Source: UBA1370 sp964515115
Lineage (GTDB): Bacteria; Patescibacteriota; Microgenomatia; UBA1400; PJMF01
Direction: 5' to 3'
DNA: 19,479 bases
Assembly: GCA_964515115.1 (NCBI GenBank)
Contig: CAZESB010000014.1
Span: 1-19,479, forward strand
Shown: one piece after another, positions 7,808-15,428 of the stretch
Position numbering within the stretch: the first letter of the stretch is position 1
Layout of the letters: each line of letters opens with the position of its first letter
Position numbers and translations under genes: made by a program
The notes under the pieces: model-generated
Told to the model about the DNA's origin: nothing
Database searches by the model: none
What the model saw: only the letters and a program-made list of their open reading frames with translations

Positions 7808-8764
7808 ATGAGTGATAACATCCTGGCGTTACTAATCAAATCTGCCAGACCGGTGCAGTGGATTAAAAATCTGGCGCTCTACGCTGCTCTGGTGTTTTCC
7901 GGTTTTTTCTTTTACGACCCCCCTGATGGCTTGCCTTATTTCACCGTCGTCACTTTAGCGGTAATAGTATTTTCTGTTCTCACTTCCACTGTTTATTTCA
8001 TCAATGACCTGGTTGATTACGAAGCCGACCGCCAACACCCGGTGAAAAAAAACCGGCCGATTGCTTCCGGCAAACTTCCTAAAGAAGTGGCAATGTTTGC
8101 TGTAGCTGTTGGTTTGTCGGTGGTTTTGCTGGCTTCATTCTGGTTTCCGGTTTTCTTCAGACTGATGTTGTTTGGCTACTTACTCTTGCAAATTTTGTAC
8201 GCCACCAAACTCAAGCACATTCCGATTTTGGACGTGGTTTCCATTGCTACCGGTTTTTTGATTAGAATTTATGCTGGCGCGGTGGTAGTCAACCTGCACA
8301 TGAATGTCTGGTTTTTGCTAACAGTGATCTCTGCTTCACTTTTCTTGGCAGTCGGTAAGCGACAAAGTGAGAGAACTTTAATGAAAAATCGAGCTGAAGA
8401 AGTGGGGCCAACCCGCAAGGCGCTCAAAAGGTACAGCCAACGCTTGCTGGATCAGTACACAGGCATGTTTGCCAACTCAACTTGGCTGACTTTCGCTCTC
8501 TTCGCCTTCCAAAACGAAATAGACACACCGGATCACCGCTTTCTAAACCTCTACGCCTATCTGCCTAAAGCTTTGCAATCACAAAAATTGCTGATGTTTT
8601 CTCTGCCTTTTGTGATTTTGGGGATTATGCGCTATTTGCAATTAGTTTATGAAAATAACCGCGGTGAATCGCCGGAAAAAGTGCTCTTAACCGACCGGCC
8701 GCTGCTAATGATTGCTTTCTCATTTGGCCTGGTAGTGATGGTGGTGATCTATGTCCTTTCTTGA
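7808..8764 (+). CDS. UbiA family prenyltransferase, decaprenyl-phosphate phosphoribosyltransferase-like
   Basis: The 318-residue integral membrane protein has the UbiA substrate motif N66-D67-xx-D70-x-E72-x-D74-R75, followed by HPVKKNRPIASG. The opening RPVQWIKN (14-21), the segment LKHIPILD (135-142), AVGKRQSE (181-188) and the C-terminal PEKVLLTDRPL (289-299) all resemble the subgroup of mycobacterial Rv3806c. That enzyme joins phosphoribosyl pyrophosphate to decaprenyl phosphate and leads to decaprenyl-phospho-arabinose. By analogy this protein would make a polyprenyl-phospho-ribose precursor. The DprE1/DprE2 epimerase partners are not in the window. It sits 3 bases after the WecA-like gene and overlaps the next gene by 14 bases. 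Subfamily assignment rests on motif memory; UbiA membership is secure. Confidence 0.88.
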   Translation: MSDNILALLIKSARPVQWIKNLALYAALVFSGFFFYDPPDGLPYFTVVTLAVIVFSVLTSTVYFINDLVDYEADRQHPVKKNRPIASGKLPKEVAMFAVAVGLSVVLLASFWFPVFFRLMLFGYLLLQILYATKLKHIPILDVVSIATGFLIRIYAGAVVVNLHMNVWFLLTVISASLFLAVGKRQSERTLMKNRAEEVGPTRKALKRYSQRLLDQYTGMFANSTWLTFALFAFQNEIDTPDHRFLNLYAYLPKALQSQKLLMFSLPFVILGIMRYLQLVYENNRGESPEKVLLTDRPLLMIAFSFGLVVMVVIYVLS

Positions 8765-10085
8765 GCGGTATTACTCAACTGCTTTGTTGCTGATCTTGCT
8801 TTTGGCTTTTGTCAGTCGAGTGGCTTGGCTACATCAGCCAGTGGGTTACATGTTTGATGAGGTTTATCACGCTGTCACGGCCAAGCTGATCGCCCGCAAT
8901 GACCAGCGCGCTTTCGAATGGTGGAATCCGCCCCCTGAGCCCGACACTGCGGTAGACTGGTTGCATCCGCCACTGGCTAAATACACTCAGGCATTTTTTA
9001 TTTACACTTTGGGTGAAAATACTTTTGCCTGGAGGTTTAGTGCCGCTATTTTTGGCACGGCAGTAGTTTGGTTAACAGCGCTCTTGGCTAAAGAGCTTTT
9101 TGCCAATAAAGCTTTAAGTTTGTTAGCGGCGTTGCTGGCTGCTTTTGACGGCCTACTTTTGGTGATGTCTCGGATTGCTATGAATGACATTCATGTGACT
9201 TTTTTTATACTGTTGACATTTTTGTTTTATCTCAAACACCTGAAGTTGATTAAGGCTGGGCAGCGTCGGTATCAGTTTTCCAAATGGCTGCTTTTGACGG
9301 GTGTAGCTGGTGGTTTGGCCACCGCCACCAAATGGTCGGGGGTGTTTGCGCTGTTGATTACTGGTTTGGTGGAGGGAATAAACTTTGCTAAGTTTTATCT
9401 AGCTAAGAAAAAACTCAGTCAAAAAACCATCAAGGCCGCTGCTCTAAATCTGGCTAAAGTTGTTGCCGCTTTGGTGGTCGTTCCTGCTTTTGTTTACCTG
9501 TTGAGTTATTGGCAGATGTTTTGGCAGGGAAAAGATTTGGCACATTTTTTCGAGTTGCACCAGCAAACCTGGCACTACCAAACTACTTTGGAAGCTACTC
9601 ACCCGGCTCAATCTAGACCTTGGCAGTGGTTTCTGAACTTGAAGCCTGTTTGGATAGCGGTCGACCGACAGTCACCAGATATGGAGGGCAATATTTATGC
9701 CGTGGGCAATCCGTTTTTGTTTTGGTTTGGAGCAGCAGCAGTCTTGGGTACCTTAGCTGATTTCTTGGTAAAAAAGGGTAAAACCAAAGGCGGCTGGCAG
9801 CTAGCATATTTAATGGCTATTTATTTTGCCGTCTGGCTACCATGGCAATTTTCGCCGCGCATCATGTTCTTTTATCATTATGCGCCGGCCGTGCCGCTAC
9901 TCTCTATCATTCTGGCTTACTGGCTGCAGAGAGTGTGGCAGGAGGGAAAACGTCCCTTGGCTGTGGCGGCAGTTGGGTTGGTGGCGGTGGCTTTTGTGGT
10001 TTGGTATCCTCACTGGACCAACAGAATGGTCACTACAGATTTTGCCAACACGGTTTATTTTGCCCTGGAAAGTTGGAAAAACTAG
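8751..10085 (+). CDS. Dolichyl-phosphate-mannose protein mannosyltransferase-like GT-C enzyme (PMT family)
   Basis: The 444-residue polytopic protein opens with a membrane helix (about 9-27) and the PMT-type motif GYMFDEVYHA, with the acidic pair D36-E37. It also has LHPPLAKYTQ (71-80), which matches the HPPLGK of protein O-mannosyltransferases. TATKWSG further on (nucleotides about 9322-9342) is another family feature. PMT-like GT-C enzymes transfer a sugar from a lipid-phosphate carrier to secreted proteins or other acceptors outside the membrane; bacterial PMTs usually work with Sec-exported proteins. The ATG lies inside the end of the UbiA-like gene (14-base overlap), so it is coupled to the enzyme that may supply its lipid donor. 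It is last in the operon and ends tail to tail, with overlapping stops, against the helicase gene. Confidence 0.9.
   Translation: MSFLERYYSTALLLILLLAFVSRVAWLHQPVGYMFDEVYHAVTAKLIARNDQRAFEWWNPPPEPDTAVDWLHPPLAKYTQAFFIYTLGENTFAWRFSAAIFGTAVVWLTALLAKELFANKALSLLAALLAAFDGLLLVMSRIAMNDIHVTFFILLTFLFYLKHLKLIKAGQRRYQFSKWLLLTGVAGGLATATKWSGVFALLITGLVEGINFAKFYLAKKKLSQKTIKAAALNLAKVVAALVVVPAFVYLLSYWQMFWQGKDLAHFFELHQQTWHYQTTLEATHPAQSRPWQWFLNLKPVWIAVDRQSPDMEGNIYAVGNPFLFWFGAAAVLGTLADFLVKKGKTKGGWQLAYLMAIYFAVWLPWQFSPRIMFFYHYAPAVPLLSIILAYWLQRVWQEGKRPLAVAAVGLVAVAFVVWYPHWTNRMVTTDFANTVYFALESWKN
10082..10085. other. Interlocked stop codons of two convergent genes (CTAG)
   Basis: The plus-strand PMT-like gene stops with TAG at 10083-10085 and the minus-strand helicase gene stops with TAG read from 10084 to 10082. 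The four bases CTAG contain both stops, so there is no room for a terminator between the genes. Confidence 0.95.
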
Positions 10086-13000
10086 CTACCCGACTCAAGG
10101 TTTTCAAGAAATTTCAGACTTCTAATTTCGCCCATCACTGTGCGAATTAATTCCTTGAGGTCGTTGACATCACTTTGGCTGAGGGTAAATTGCCGTTGGA
10201 TCAGTTTGCCGGAATTCTGATCCGGTTCTACAAAATCAAAAGCCCCTTCCGTGACGGTGGGAATAAAAGTGGGATCTAAATCTGTCAGCAGTTTATAAAA
10301 CAGAAGCTGGCGCTTGTATGGTCCTCTGATGCTTTCGGGTAGCAACTCTTCTCGTTCGGACAATCCAGCTGATTTGATTTTGCCTTCAATAAATCCCACT
10401 GTTTTGGGAGAGCCAGTCTTGTAATCAATTACTCTAACGGTTTTGCTGGCTTCATCCACCCAATCAACCCGATCTACCCGGCCAGTGAGCCGGATATCAC
10501 CGAGCATGGTTTTGCTGAAACCGGTACCAAAAAACCGTTCAATAAATAAAGGCCGAATGTTTTCAAAGTTATTTTGTCCGTGATAAGCCGCCAAAATTTT
10601 TTGCCCATACTCAAGCCGACGGGTAAAATCCTCAGGATTGATCAATTCCCGACTCAAGCTCTCGGCAAAAATCGCCTGCAGATCTGCCAATTCCATGACT
10701 GCATGGTGTTGTTGAAAATGTTTAAAATATTCCTCGAGTGCCTTATGAACAGCCGTTCCAAAAGCCATCGGCACAGGCTTGGCTCTCGGCACTTTTAAAA
10801 GCACATTATTAACAAATTCCGGCAAATTTCTCAGGTAGGTGTTAAGGGCGGTAACTGAGAGCGGCATGGTGCTAACAATTTTGTGGAAAAATTCTTCCTC
10901 GGAAATGCTTCTGGTTGAGGTATCGGCTGGTAGTAATAGCCTGGCCAAACTCTCTTGACTAGCGGCCAAAAATTGCTTGGTTTCAGTTTCAGAAACCCGT
11001 TCCACCTCTGGTTCAATTTCCGTGATAAACATACTGCTGATTACTTCTTTCGAACTATTGCCGGCCACAATGGTTTGCGGATAACTCAGCTGCACCGTAC
11101 CTTTAGACCGAGTAATAGCCACATAAAACAGCCGCCGCTCGTCTTCGTTCAGCTCTTTTTTAGACAAATCAGTGTTCTTGATCAACCCCTCAGGCAAAGG
11201 CAACAACTCGCGCTGATGATTATTACCCCATTTGCCGTCAAGACAGTGAATGATAAAGACGTGCTCCCACTCCTGACCTTTGGCTTTGTGAACCGTGGAA
11301 AGGCGAACTGCACCGGTAGTGACATTTAAGTCCTCTGCCTGAAGAGAAATCTTGTGCTCATACATGATTTCAACAGTTTCCAAAAAATCGCGCAATCGCA
11401 GGCGTCGCTTACTGCCGGCCAAAGACTTTACCTCTCGATACAACGAGTTTAAGTTGGTGAGTAGTTCGATTTTAGCTTCATGCTGCAAAATCCAGTCCAG
11501 ATAACCGCTCTCAGTAATAACCAACTCAAACCATTGAGGAAAAACTAGTTGCGCGTCTTGACTGGCCCAAAGCATCAGTTTTTCCACAAAAAGTTCCAGG
11601 CGGGCAAACTCTTCCCGAGAAGTACCGTTGGCCTCAAGCTGAGACTGAAAATGATCATAGCCGGCCAAAACGGTGTCAATAATGCTCAGTTTTCCTGCAC
11701 CCGCAGCCCTGGCAACTTTCATCACCAGCAATCTGTCCAACCCAAGCCACTGATAGCACATTACTTCAAAAAGCTTGGCTGAGTCTTCATTTTGACCAAC
11801 ACTGTCGATAACGGTAAAAAGCTCTAAAAGCTGGCGAATTTCCTCGGCCTCCAAAATATTGGCCCCACCATCAATTTCGTAAGGTATCGACCATTTCTCC
11901 AGGATTTCTTGCAACTCAATCACGTCTTGGTTGTGGCGAAAAAGTACGGCAATTTCTTCTGGCGGCACGTTGTCGGCAATGAGCTTCTGGATTTGTTCAG
12001 CTACATAGATCAGTTCCACCGTTTGCGAAGGCGCGTCAAAAACGCGAATTTTTTCTCCTTGACCTTTTGGACTGAGCAATTTTTTGTTCAGCGCTTTTTC
12101 CATAGTTTGTTGATGTTGCTCAATCTTGAAAGCTTCGGCGCTGGTGAGTTCGTTGTGAGTAATTGAGGTGTAGGCAGCATCATAAACAGCACCAAAACAC
12201 CGGTATCCTGTTGCCAGGGTCACCACCAGCACCTGCCGATACTTATCAATGAAACCCAGCATATTTTCCACCGAAGCACCCTGAAATCTATAAATAGCCT
12301 GGTGCGGATCACCAACCACAAAAATATTGGCCTGCTCGCCCCAATACCCAGCCAGCAAATCCACCACCAAATTTTGGGCGTTATTAGTATCTTGATACTC
12401 GTCTACCAAAAAGTAATGAAGTTTTTCCTGATACTCCCTCAGCAGCAACTCATGCTCTTGAAACGCCCGGACCACCAAAATAATCATGTCGTCAAAGTCA
12501 TAGCGCAACTTGGCTCTCAGTCGCTTTTCGTACTCCTCATAAACCAAAATCAGCTCCTGCTGCTTTTTCAGGTTGCTTTCTCGACGCTTGGCCACAGCTT
12601 TAGTTAGCTCAGTTTTCTCCCTTTCAAATGCCGCCGCTTCCTGAGCAACAATTTTGGCAAATTCCTCAGGCGAAACACCTTCCCTTTTAAGATTGGAAAC
12701 TCCTCCCATGATATCGCGAATATAGTAGAGCTTCATCGTCATCGGCTTGATGGCGCGCAAGTCTAAATCAAGAATAATTGACTGAAAAAGATCGTAACGT
12801 TCCAGGTCACTGAGTGGCTCGCTACCGCGGTCGATCGGGAAAAACTCAGGATTGGAGCGAATAATATCGCTGCAAAAAGAGTGAAAAGTGCTGATTTGGA
12901 CGTAATAACCGGTCTTGCCGATCATCCGCACCACCCGCTCGCGCATGTTTTTGGCCGCTGATTCAGTGAAAGTTAAAGCTAAAACATTGTGAGGCTTGGT

Positions 13001-13177
13001 GTCGGTTTGGCGAAGAATATTAGCGATCCGAGCGGCTAAAACCTGAGTTTTACCTGTGCCCGGACCGGCTACCACCATCACTGGCCCTTCAGTGGTATCA
13101 ACCGCTTTTTTTTGCTCCGGATTAAGTCGGGCATAAACAACTTCAAAGTTGGCATTATCTAAATTAGCTGGAGTCAT
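10082..13177 (-). CDS. UvrD/PcrA-type DNA helicase fused to a RecB-like nuclease
   Basis: A 1031-residue superfamily 1A helicase: Q motif LNPEQKKAV (about 18-26), Walker A GPGTGKT (38-44), Walker B VDEYQDTN (D259, E260), GDPHQAIYRFQGA (motif III), TVHKAKGQEW (H630, motif V) and VAITRSKG (R690, motif VI). The C-terminal part carries a PD-(D/E)xK nuclease of the RecB type: H811 in FGTAVHKALEEYF, D902 in GRVDRVDW and D918-Y-K920 in VIDYKTG. This architecture resembles AdnA/AdnB or AddA-like double-strand-break resection enzymes rather than plain UvrD or PcrA, which lack a nuclease. No iron-sulfur cysteine set is apparent. It probably unwinds and trims DNA ends to feed RecA, encoded nearby. Its ATG overlaps the stop of the 79-residue gene by 4 bases, giving coupling. 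Confidence 0.93.
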   Translation of the reverse strand: MTPANLDNANFEVVYARLNPEQKKAVDTTEGPVMVVAGPGTGKTQVLAARIANILRQTDTKPHNVLALTFTESAAKNMRERVVRMIGKTGYYVQISTFHSFCSDIIRSNPEFFPIDRGSEPLSDLERYDLFQSIILDLDLRAIKPMTMKLYYIRDIMGGVSNLKREGVSPEEFAKIVAQEAAAFEREKTELTKAVAKRRESNLKKQQELILVYEEYEKRLRAKLRYDFDDMIILVVRAFQEHELLLREYQEKLHYFLVDEYQDTNNAQNLVVDLLAGYWGEQANIFVVGDPHQAIYRFQGASVENMLGFIDKYRQVLVVTLATGYRCFGAVYDAAYTSITHNELTSAEAFKIEQHQQTMEKALNKKLLSPKGQGEKIRVFDAPSQTVELIYVAEQIQKLIADNVPPEEIAVLFRHNQDVIELQEILEKWSIPYEIDGGANILEAEEIRQLLELFTVIDSVGQNEDSAKLFEVMCYQWLGLDRLLVMKVARAAGAGKLSIIDTVLAGYDHFQSQLEANGTSREEFARLELFVEKLMLWASQDAQLVFPQWFELVITESGYLDWILQHEAKIELLTNLNSLYREVKSLAGSKRRLRLRDFLETVEIMYEHKISLQAEDLNVTTGAVRLSTVHKAKGQEWEHVFIIHCLDGKWGNNHQRELLPLPEGLIKNTDLSKKELNEDERRLFYVAITRSKGTVQLSYPQTIVAGNSSKEVISSMFITEIEPEVERVSETETKQFLAASQESLARLLLPADTSTRSISEEEFFHKIVSTMPLSVTALNTYLRNLPEFVNNVLLKVPRAKPVPMAFGTAVHKALEEYFKHFQQHHAVMELADLQAIFAESLSRELINPEDFTRRLEYGQKILAAYHGQNNFENIRPLFIERFFGTGFSKTMLGDIRLTGRVDRVDWVDEASKTVRVIDYKTGSPKTVGFIEGKIKSAGLSEREELLPESIRGPYKRQLLFYKLLTDLDPTFIPTVTEGAFDFVEPDQNSGKLIQRQFTLSQSDVNDLKELIRTVMGEIRSLKFLENLESGS

Positions 13178-13413
13178 ACTGGAGTTTCATCTTCTTTGAG
13201 CAATTGTTGTAATCTGCCAATACTGCGAGCCACAAAACCGCCTTTGCGCTTGGCGTATTGTTGAACAGTTTCAGTTGTCGAACTCTCCATGCCAGCCAGC
13301 TTTCGCCGCTCTTTAATTGACTTTTGGAGCCGCTCTTCCAAGAGCTGTTGACGATCGAGAGCTTGAGGGGGTTTGGATAAAGGAATTTTCGCCATATCGG
13401 TCATGGCTATCAT
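13174..13413 (-). CDS. Small charged protein coupled to the helicase-nuclease
   Basis: Up to 79 residues, very rich in Lys, Arg, Glu and Gln, predicted mostly helical (central RQQLLEERLQKSIKERRKL), with no hydrophobic segment and no cysteines. I do not recognise it. Its stop overlaps the helicase ATG (ATGA, 4 bases), so the two are probably translated together. Three in-frame ATGs exist at 13413, 13404 and 13395. The first lies inside a candidate -10 hexamer, so 13404 or 13395 (starting MAKIPLSK, 73 residues) is more likely if that promoter is used; the outer limit is given here. No Shine-Dalgarno precedes any of them. A role as a cofactor or DNA-binding partner of the helicase is only a guess from context. 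Confidence 0.65.
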   Translation of the reverse strand: MIAMTDMAKIPLSKPPQALDRQQLLEERLQKSIKERRKLAGMESSTTETVQQYAKRKGGFVARSIGRLQQLLKEDETPV

Positions 13414-13437
13414 AACGCAAGTGGTTGGTTTTTTTAA
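13409..13437 (-). promoter_or_regulatory. Candidate promoter for the small protein and helicase-nuclease genes
   Basis: Read on the minus strand, TTAAAA (13437-13432), 17 bases, then TATGAT (13414-13409) resembles a sigma-70 promoter overlapping the stop of the metallophosphoesterase gene. Transcription would start near 13402, at or just before the ATGs at 13404 and 13395. Confidence 0.4.
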
Positions 13438-14102
13438 TAGTGATGATGATAAAGTTTTAAGGTTTTACCAGTCAACTCAAGATAATGAGCCTGGCCAAAA
13501 CGAATCGACCCAGTATTGATATACTGATTTCCAGGCTTAAAAAATGCCAGATGAGTGTGACCGCAGACTAAATATTGGCCGGGCGGCAAGGTGATGGCGT
13601 GTTTCCTTATTGCTCGATTATCCAAAAAGCGGTGAGGAAAAATATTTTTACCGAATCTGCGGACTAATTTAACTCCCAACCACTCAATCACTTCAAAACT
13701 AAACTGCGCCAGTTTTTTCAATCTGTTGATACCATAGAGTCTGTTCAGTCTTTCCATACCCTCTCTAATAGTGTGACCATGAGTAATCAGCAAATCATAA
13801 TAACCATTGGTAAGCTGATACTCATAACCTTGATAATCCGAAAACAGGCGTATTCTGTCATCAACTTCCCAGTCTCGATCATGATTGCCATAGAGATAAA
13901 TAGTTTCCTTGCTCTTGAGAATGGGAAAAAGGAGTTTCCACTTGGAATTAACGAAGCTATCAAAATCGGTGTAAGTATTGTCCCAAAAATCGCCATTAAT
14001 CACTACTCGATCAGCATCTTTGATCAAGTTGGCCAAAAACATAAACTTGCGCAAATTAAACCTCTTAGTGAGGTGAGTGTCGGAAAAAATGATGGTTTTC
14101 AT
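13434..14102 (-). CDS. Calcineurin-like metallophosphoesterase
   Basis: The 222-residue protein shows the whole two-metal phosphoesterase signature in order: D8-x-H10 (FSDTHL), G37-D38 (INGDFWDN), GNHD at 72-75, THGHT (about 108-111) and GHTH at 181-184. It resembles LpxH- and YfcE-like enzymes. An LpxH role is unlikely if the organism is a CPR member, since those generally lack lipid A, so the substrate is unknown. Two moderately hydrophobic helices (about 130-147) might touch the membrane. The ATG lies 19 bases after the 3' end of tRNA-Pro on the same strand, without a Shine-Dalgarno. The gene is therefore probably transcribed with the tRNA and freed by tRNA 3' processing. Confidence 0.92.
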   Translation of the reverse strand: MKTIIFSDTHLTKRFNLRKFMFLANLIKDADRVVINGDFWDNTYTDFDSFVNSKWKLLFPILKSKETIYLYGNHDRDWEVDDRIRLFSDYQGYEYQLTNGYYDLLITHGHTIREGMERLNRLYGINRLKKLAQFSFEVIEWLGVKLVRRFGKNIFPHRFLDNRAIRKHAITLPPGQYLVCGHTHLAFFKPGNQYINTGSIRFGQAHYLELTGKTLKLYHHHY

Positions 14103-14121
14103 GATCCGGGTTTATCTTTTG

Positions 14122-14195
14122 TCGGGCTGACAGGGCTCGAACCTGCGACCTCACGCCCCCCAGGCGCGCACTCTAGCCATCTGAGCTACAGCCCG
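14122..14195 (-). tRNA. tRNA-Pro, anticodon GGG
   Basis: The 74-nt cloverleaf folds completely: acceptor CGGGCTG/CAGCCCG, D arm GCTC/GAGT, anticodon stem CGCGC/GCGTG with loop CTGGGGG (anticodon GGG), T stem GCAGG/CCTGT with loop TTCGAGC, discriminator A73. The C1-G72 pair and A73 are standard for bacterial tRNA-Pro. CCA is not encoded (CAA follows), so the end must be added enzymatically. It lies between the metallophosphoesterase gene downstream and recA, divergent, upstream. Confidence 0.97.
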
Positions 14196-14243
14196 AATAT
14201 AACTCTCACCAAATTACTACACTAGATGCAAGCTTCAGCACAT

Positions 14244-14249
14244 ATTATA
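14244..14249 (-). promoter_or_regulatory. Likely -10 box of the tRNA-Pro transcript
   Basis: On the minus strand GTGTATAATATG holds a consensus TATAAT (14249-14244), 48 bases upstream of the mature tRNA 5' end. This leaves a leader of about 42 bases for RNase P to remove. No good -35 at 16-18 bases is visible. Confidence 0.5.
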
Positions 14250-14273
14250 CACGTAAATATCAGTAGCAATTAT

Positions 14274-14301
14274 TTAACAAATATGGTTTAGTTAGTATAG
14301 T
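14274..14301 (+). promoter_or_regulatory. Predicted recA promoter
   Basis: TTAACA (14274-14279), a 16-base spacer and TATAGT (14296-14301) match sigma-70 consensus at 5/6 and 4-5/6 positions. Transcription would begin near 14308, giving a roughly 31-base leader with AAGGAG (14329-14334) 4 bases before the recA ATG. Unlike several other genes here, recA is clearly leadered. Confidence 0.6.
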
Positions 14302-14309
14302 AATACTAA
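14292..14309. repeat. Inverted repeat over the recA -10, candidate operator
   Basis: TTAGTAT-AGTA-ATACTAA has perfect 7-base arms around a 4-base centre and covers the -10 box and start site of recA. It does not match the E. coli or Gram-positive LexA boxes as I know them. Binding by a repressor such as a LexA-like protein is inference only. Confidence 0.5.
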
Positions 14310-14338
14310 ACAAACCCAAAACAAACGTAAGGAGATTT

Positions 14339-15409
14339 ATGGCTAAGGCAACCACCCCAACCCCTTCAGAAACCGGCAAACTACAAGCTGTCAGTATCGC
14401 CATGCAGCAGATTGAAAAAGAGTTTGGCGAAGGCTCGATCATGAAACTGGGAGAGTCCATGAAAGGCGCTCTCAAAATCCCGGCCATTCCTAGTGGCTCT
14501 CTAGCGCTAGATATCGCTCTGGGTATCGGCGGCTATCCTAAGGGTAGAATTGTGGAAATATACGGGCCAGAGGCTTCAGGCAAGACCACTCTCTGTCTCC
14601 ACGCCATTGCCAATGTGCAAAAAGAAGGCGGGGTAGCGGCTTTTGTGGACGTTGAACACGCTCTGGATCCGGCCCGGGCTGAGGCCATTGGCGTTAATCT
14701 TGATGAGCTCTTGATTTCTCAGCCGGACTATGGTGAGCAGGCCTTGGAAATCACGGAAACTTTAATCCGCTCCGGTGGGGTTAATTTGGTCGTGGTTGAC
14801 TCCGTGGCAGCTCTAGTACCTAAAGCCGAGATTGAAGGCGAAATGGGCGATGCTCCCATGGGAATGCAAGCCCGATTGATGTCCCAAGCTATGAGAAAAC
14901 TAACCGGCACTATCGGCAAAACCAACACTTTGGTGATTTTCACCAATCAGATCCGCCACAAAATTGGCGTGATGTTCGGCAGTCCGGAAACCACCACTGG
15001 TGGGAACGCTCTGAAGTTTTATGCTTCTCAGCGGTTGGATATCAGAAAAATCGGTAACATTCAGGAAGGTGATCAAGTGGTCGGCAGTCGACATCGGGTT
15101 AAAGTTAAGAAAAACAAGGTCGCTCCTCCGTTTAAAGAAGCCGAGTTCGACATGGATCAAACCGGTATTTCTCTTACCGGAGATATCATTGATCTTGGCT
15201 CCCAAACAGGCATCATCGAAAAAGCCGGCAGTTTTTATAAATATGATGGTGAGGTTTTGGCACAAGGCCGTGAAGCCGCCAAGACTTACCTAGCAGAACA
15301 CCCTGATTTCATGGCTAAAGTCGAGAAAGAAATTCGCGCTGCCGTTCAAGGAAAAACTCAAAATAAAACTCAGGCAGACAAAAAAGATAAGGCTGCTAAA
15401 GCCAATTAG
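14339..15409 (+). CDS. recA: Recombinase RecA
   Basis: The 356-residue protein polymerises on single-stranded DNA, carries out strand exchange and stimulates LexA-type self-cleavage. Visible features are the N-terminal polymerisation segment (AMQQIEKEFGEGSIMKLG), Walker A GPEASGKT (76-83), Walker B-like LVVVD (about 150-155), loop L1 with EGEMGDAPMG, and loop L2 with FTNQIRHKIGVMFGSPETT (about 201-219). All core motifs are intact. The C-terminal tail (about 335-356) is Lys- and Gln-rich and basic, unlike the acidic regulatory tail of E. coli RecA. The start is fixed by AAGGAG 4 bases upstream. It is the first gene after the divergent tRNA and is followed by rny with its own predicted promoter. 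Confidence 0.98.
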   Translation: MAKATTPTPSETGKLQAVSIAMQQIEKEFGEGSIMKLGESMKGALKIPAIPSGSLALDIALGIGGYPKGRIVEIYGPEASGKTTLCLHAIANVQKEGGVAAFVDVEHALDPARAEAIGVNLDELLISQPDYGEQALEITETLIRSGGVNLVVVDSVAALVPKAEIEGEMGDAPMGMQARLMSQAMRKLTGTIGKTNTLVIFTNQIRHKIGVMFGSPETTTGGNALKFYASQRLDIRKIGNIQEGDQVVGSRHRVKVKKNKVAPPFKEAEFDMDQTGISLTGDIIDLGSQTGIIEKAGSFYKYDGEVLAQGREAAKTYLAEHPDFMAKVEKEIRAAVQGKTQNKTQADKKDKAAKAN

Positions 15410-15415
15410 CCTTAT
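15387..15415 (+). other. Stem-loop across the recA stop codon
   Basis: ATAAGGCT (15387-15394) and AGCCTTAT (15408-15415) form a perfect 8-bp stem with a 13-base loop that includes the end of recA. No U run follows, so it is not a classic terminator. It may end or stabilise the recA message. Confidence 0.4.
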
Positions 15416-15428
15416 AGCACCAAATACA

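Noticed and set aside
13434..14102. Metallophosphoesterase as LpxH of lipid A synthesis
   Set aside because: Only the general calcineurin-like motifs are visible, no other lipid A gene is present, and the inferred lineage generally lacks lipid A.
14106..14112. GATAAA before the metallophosphoesterase start, considered as a leaderless -10
   Set aside because: It has only a partial match and no -35, and co-transcription with the adjacent tRNA explains the arrangement more simply.
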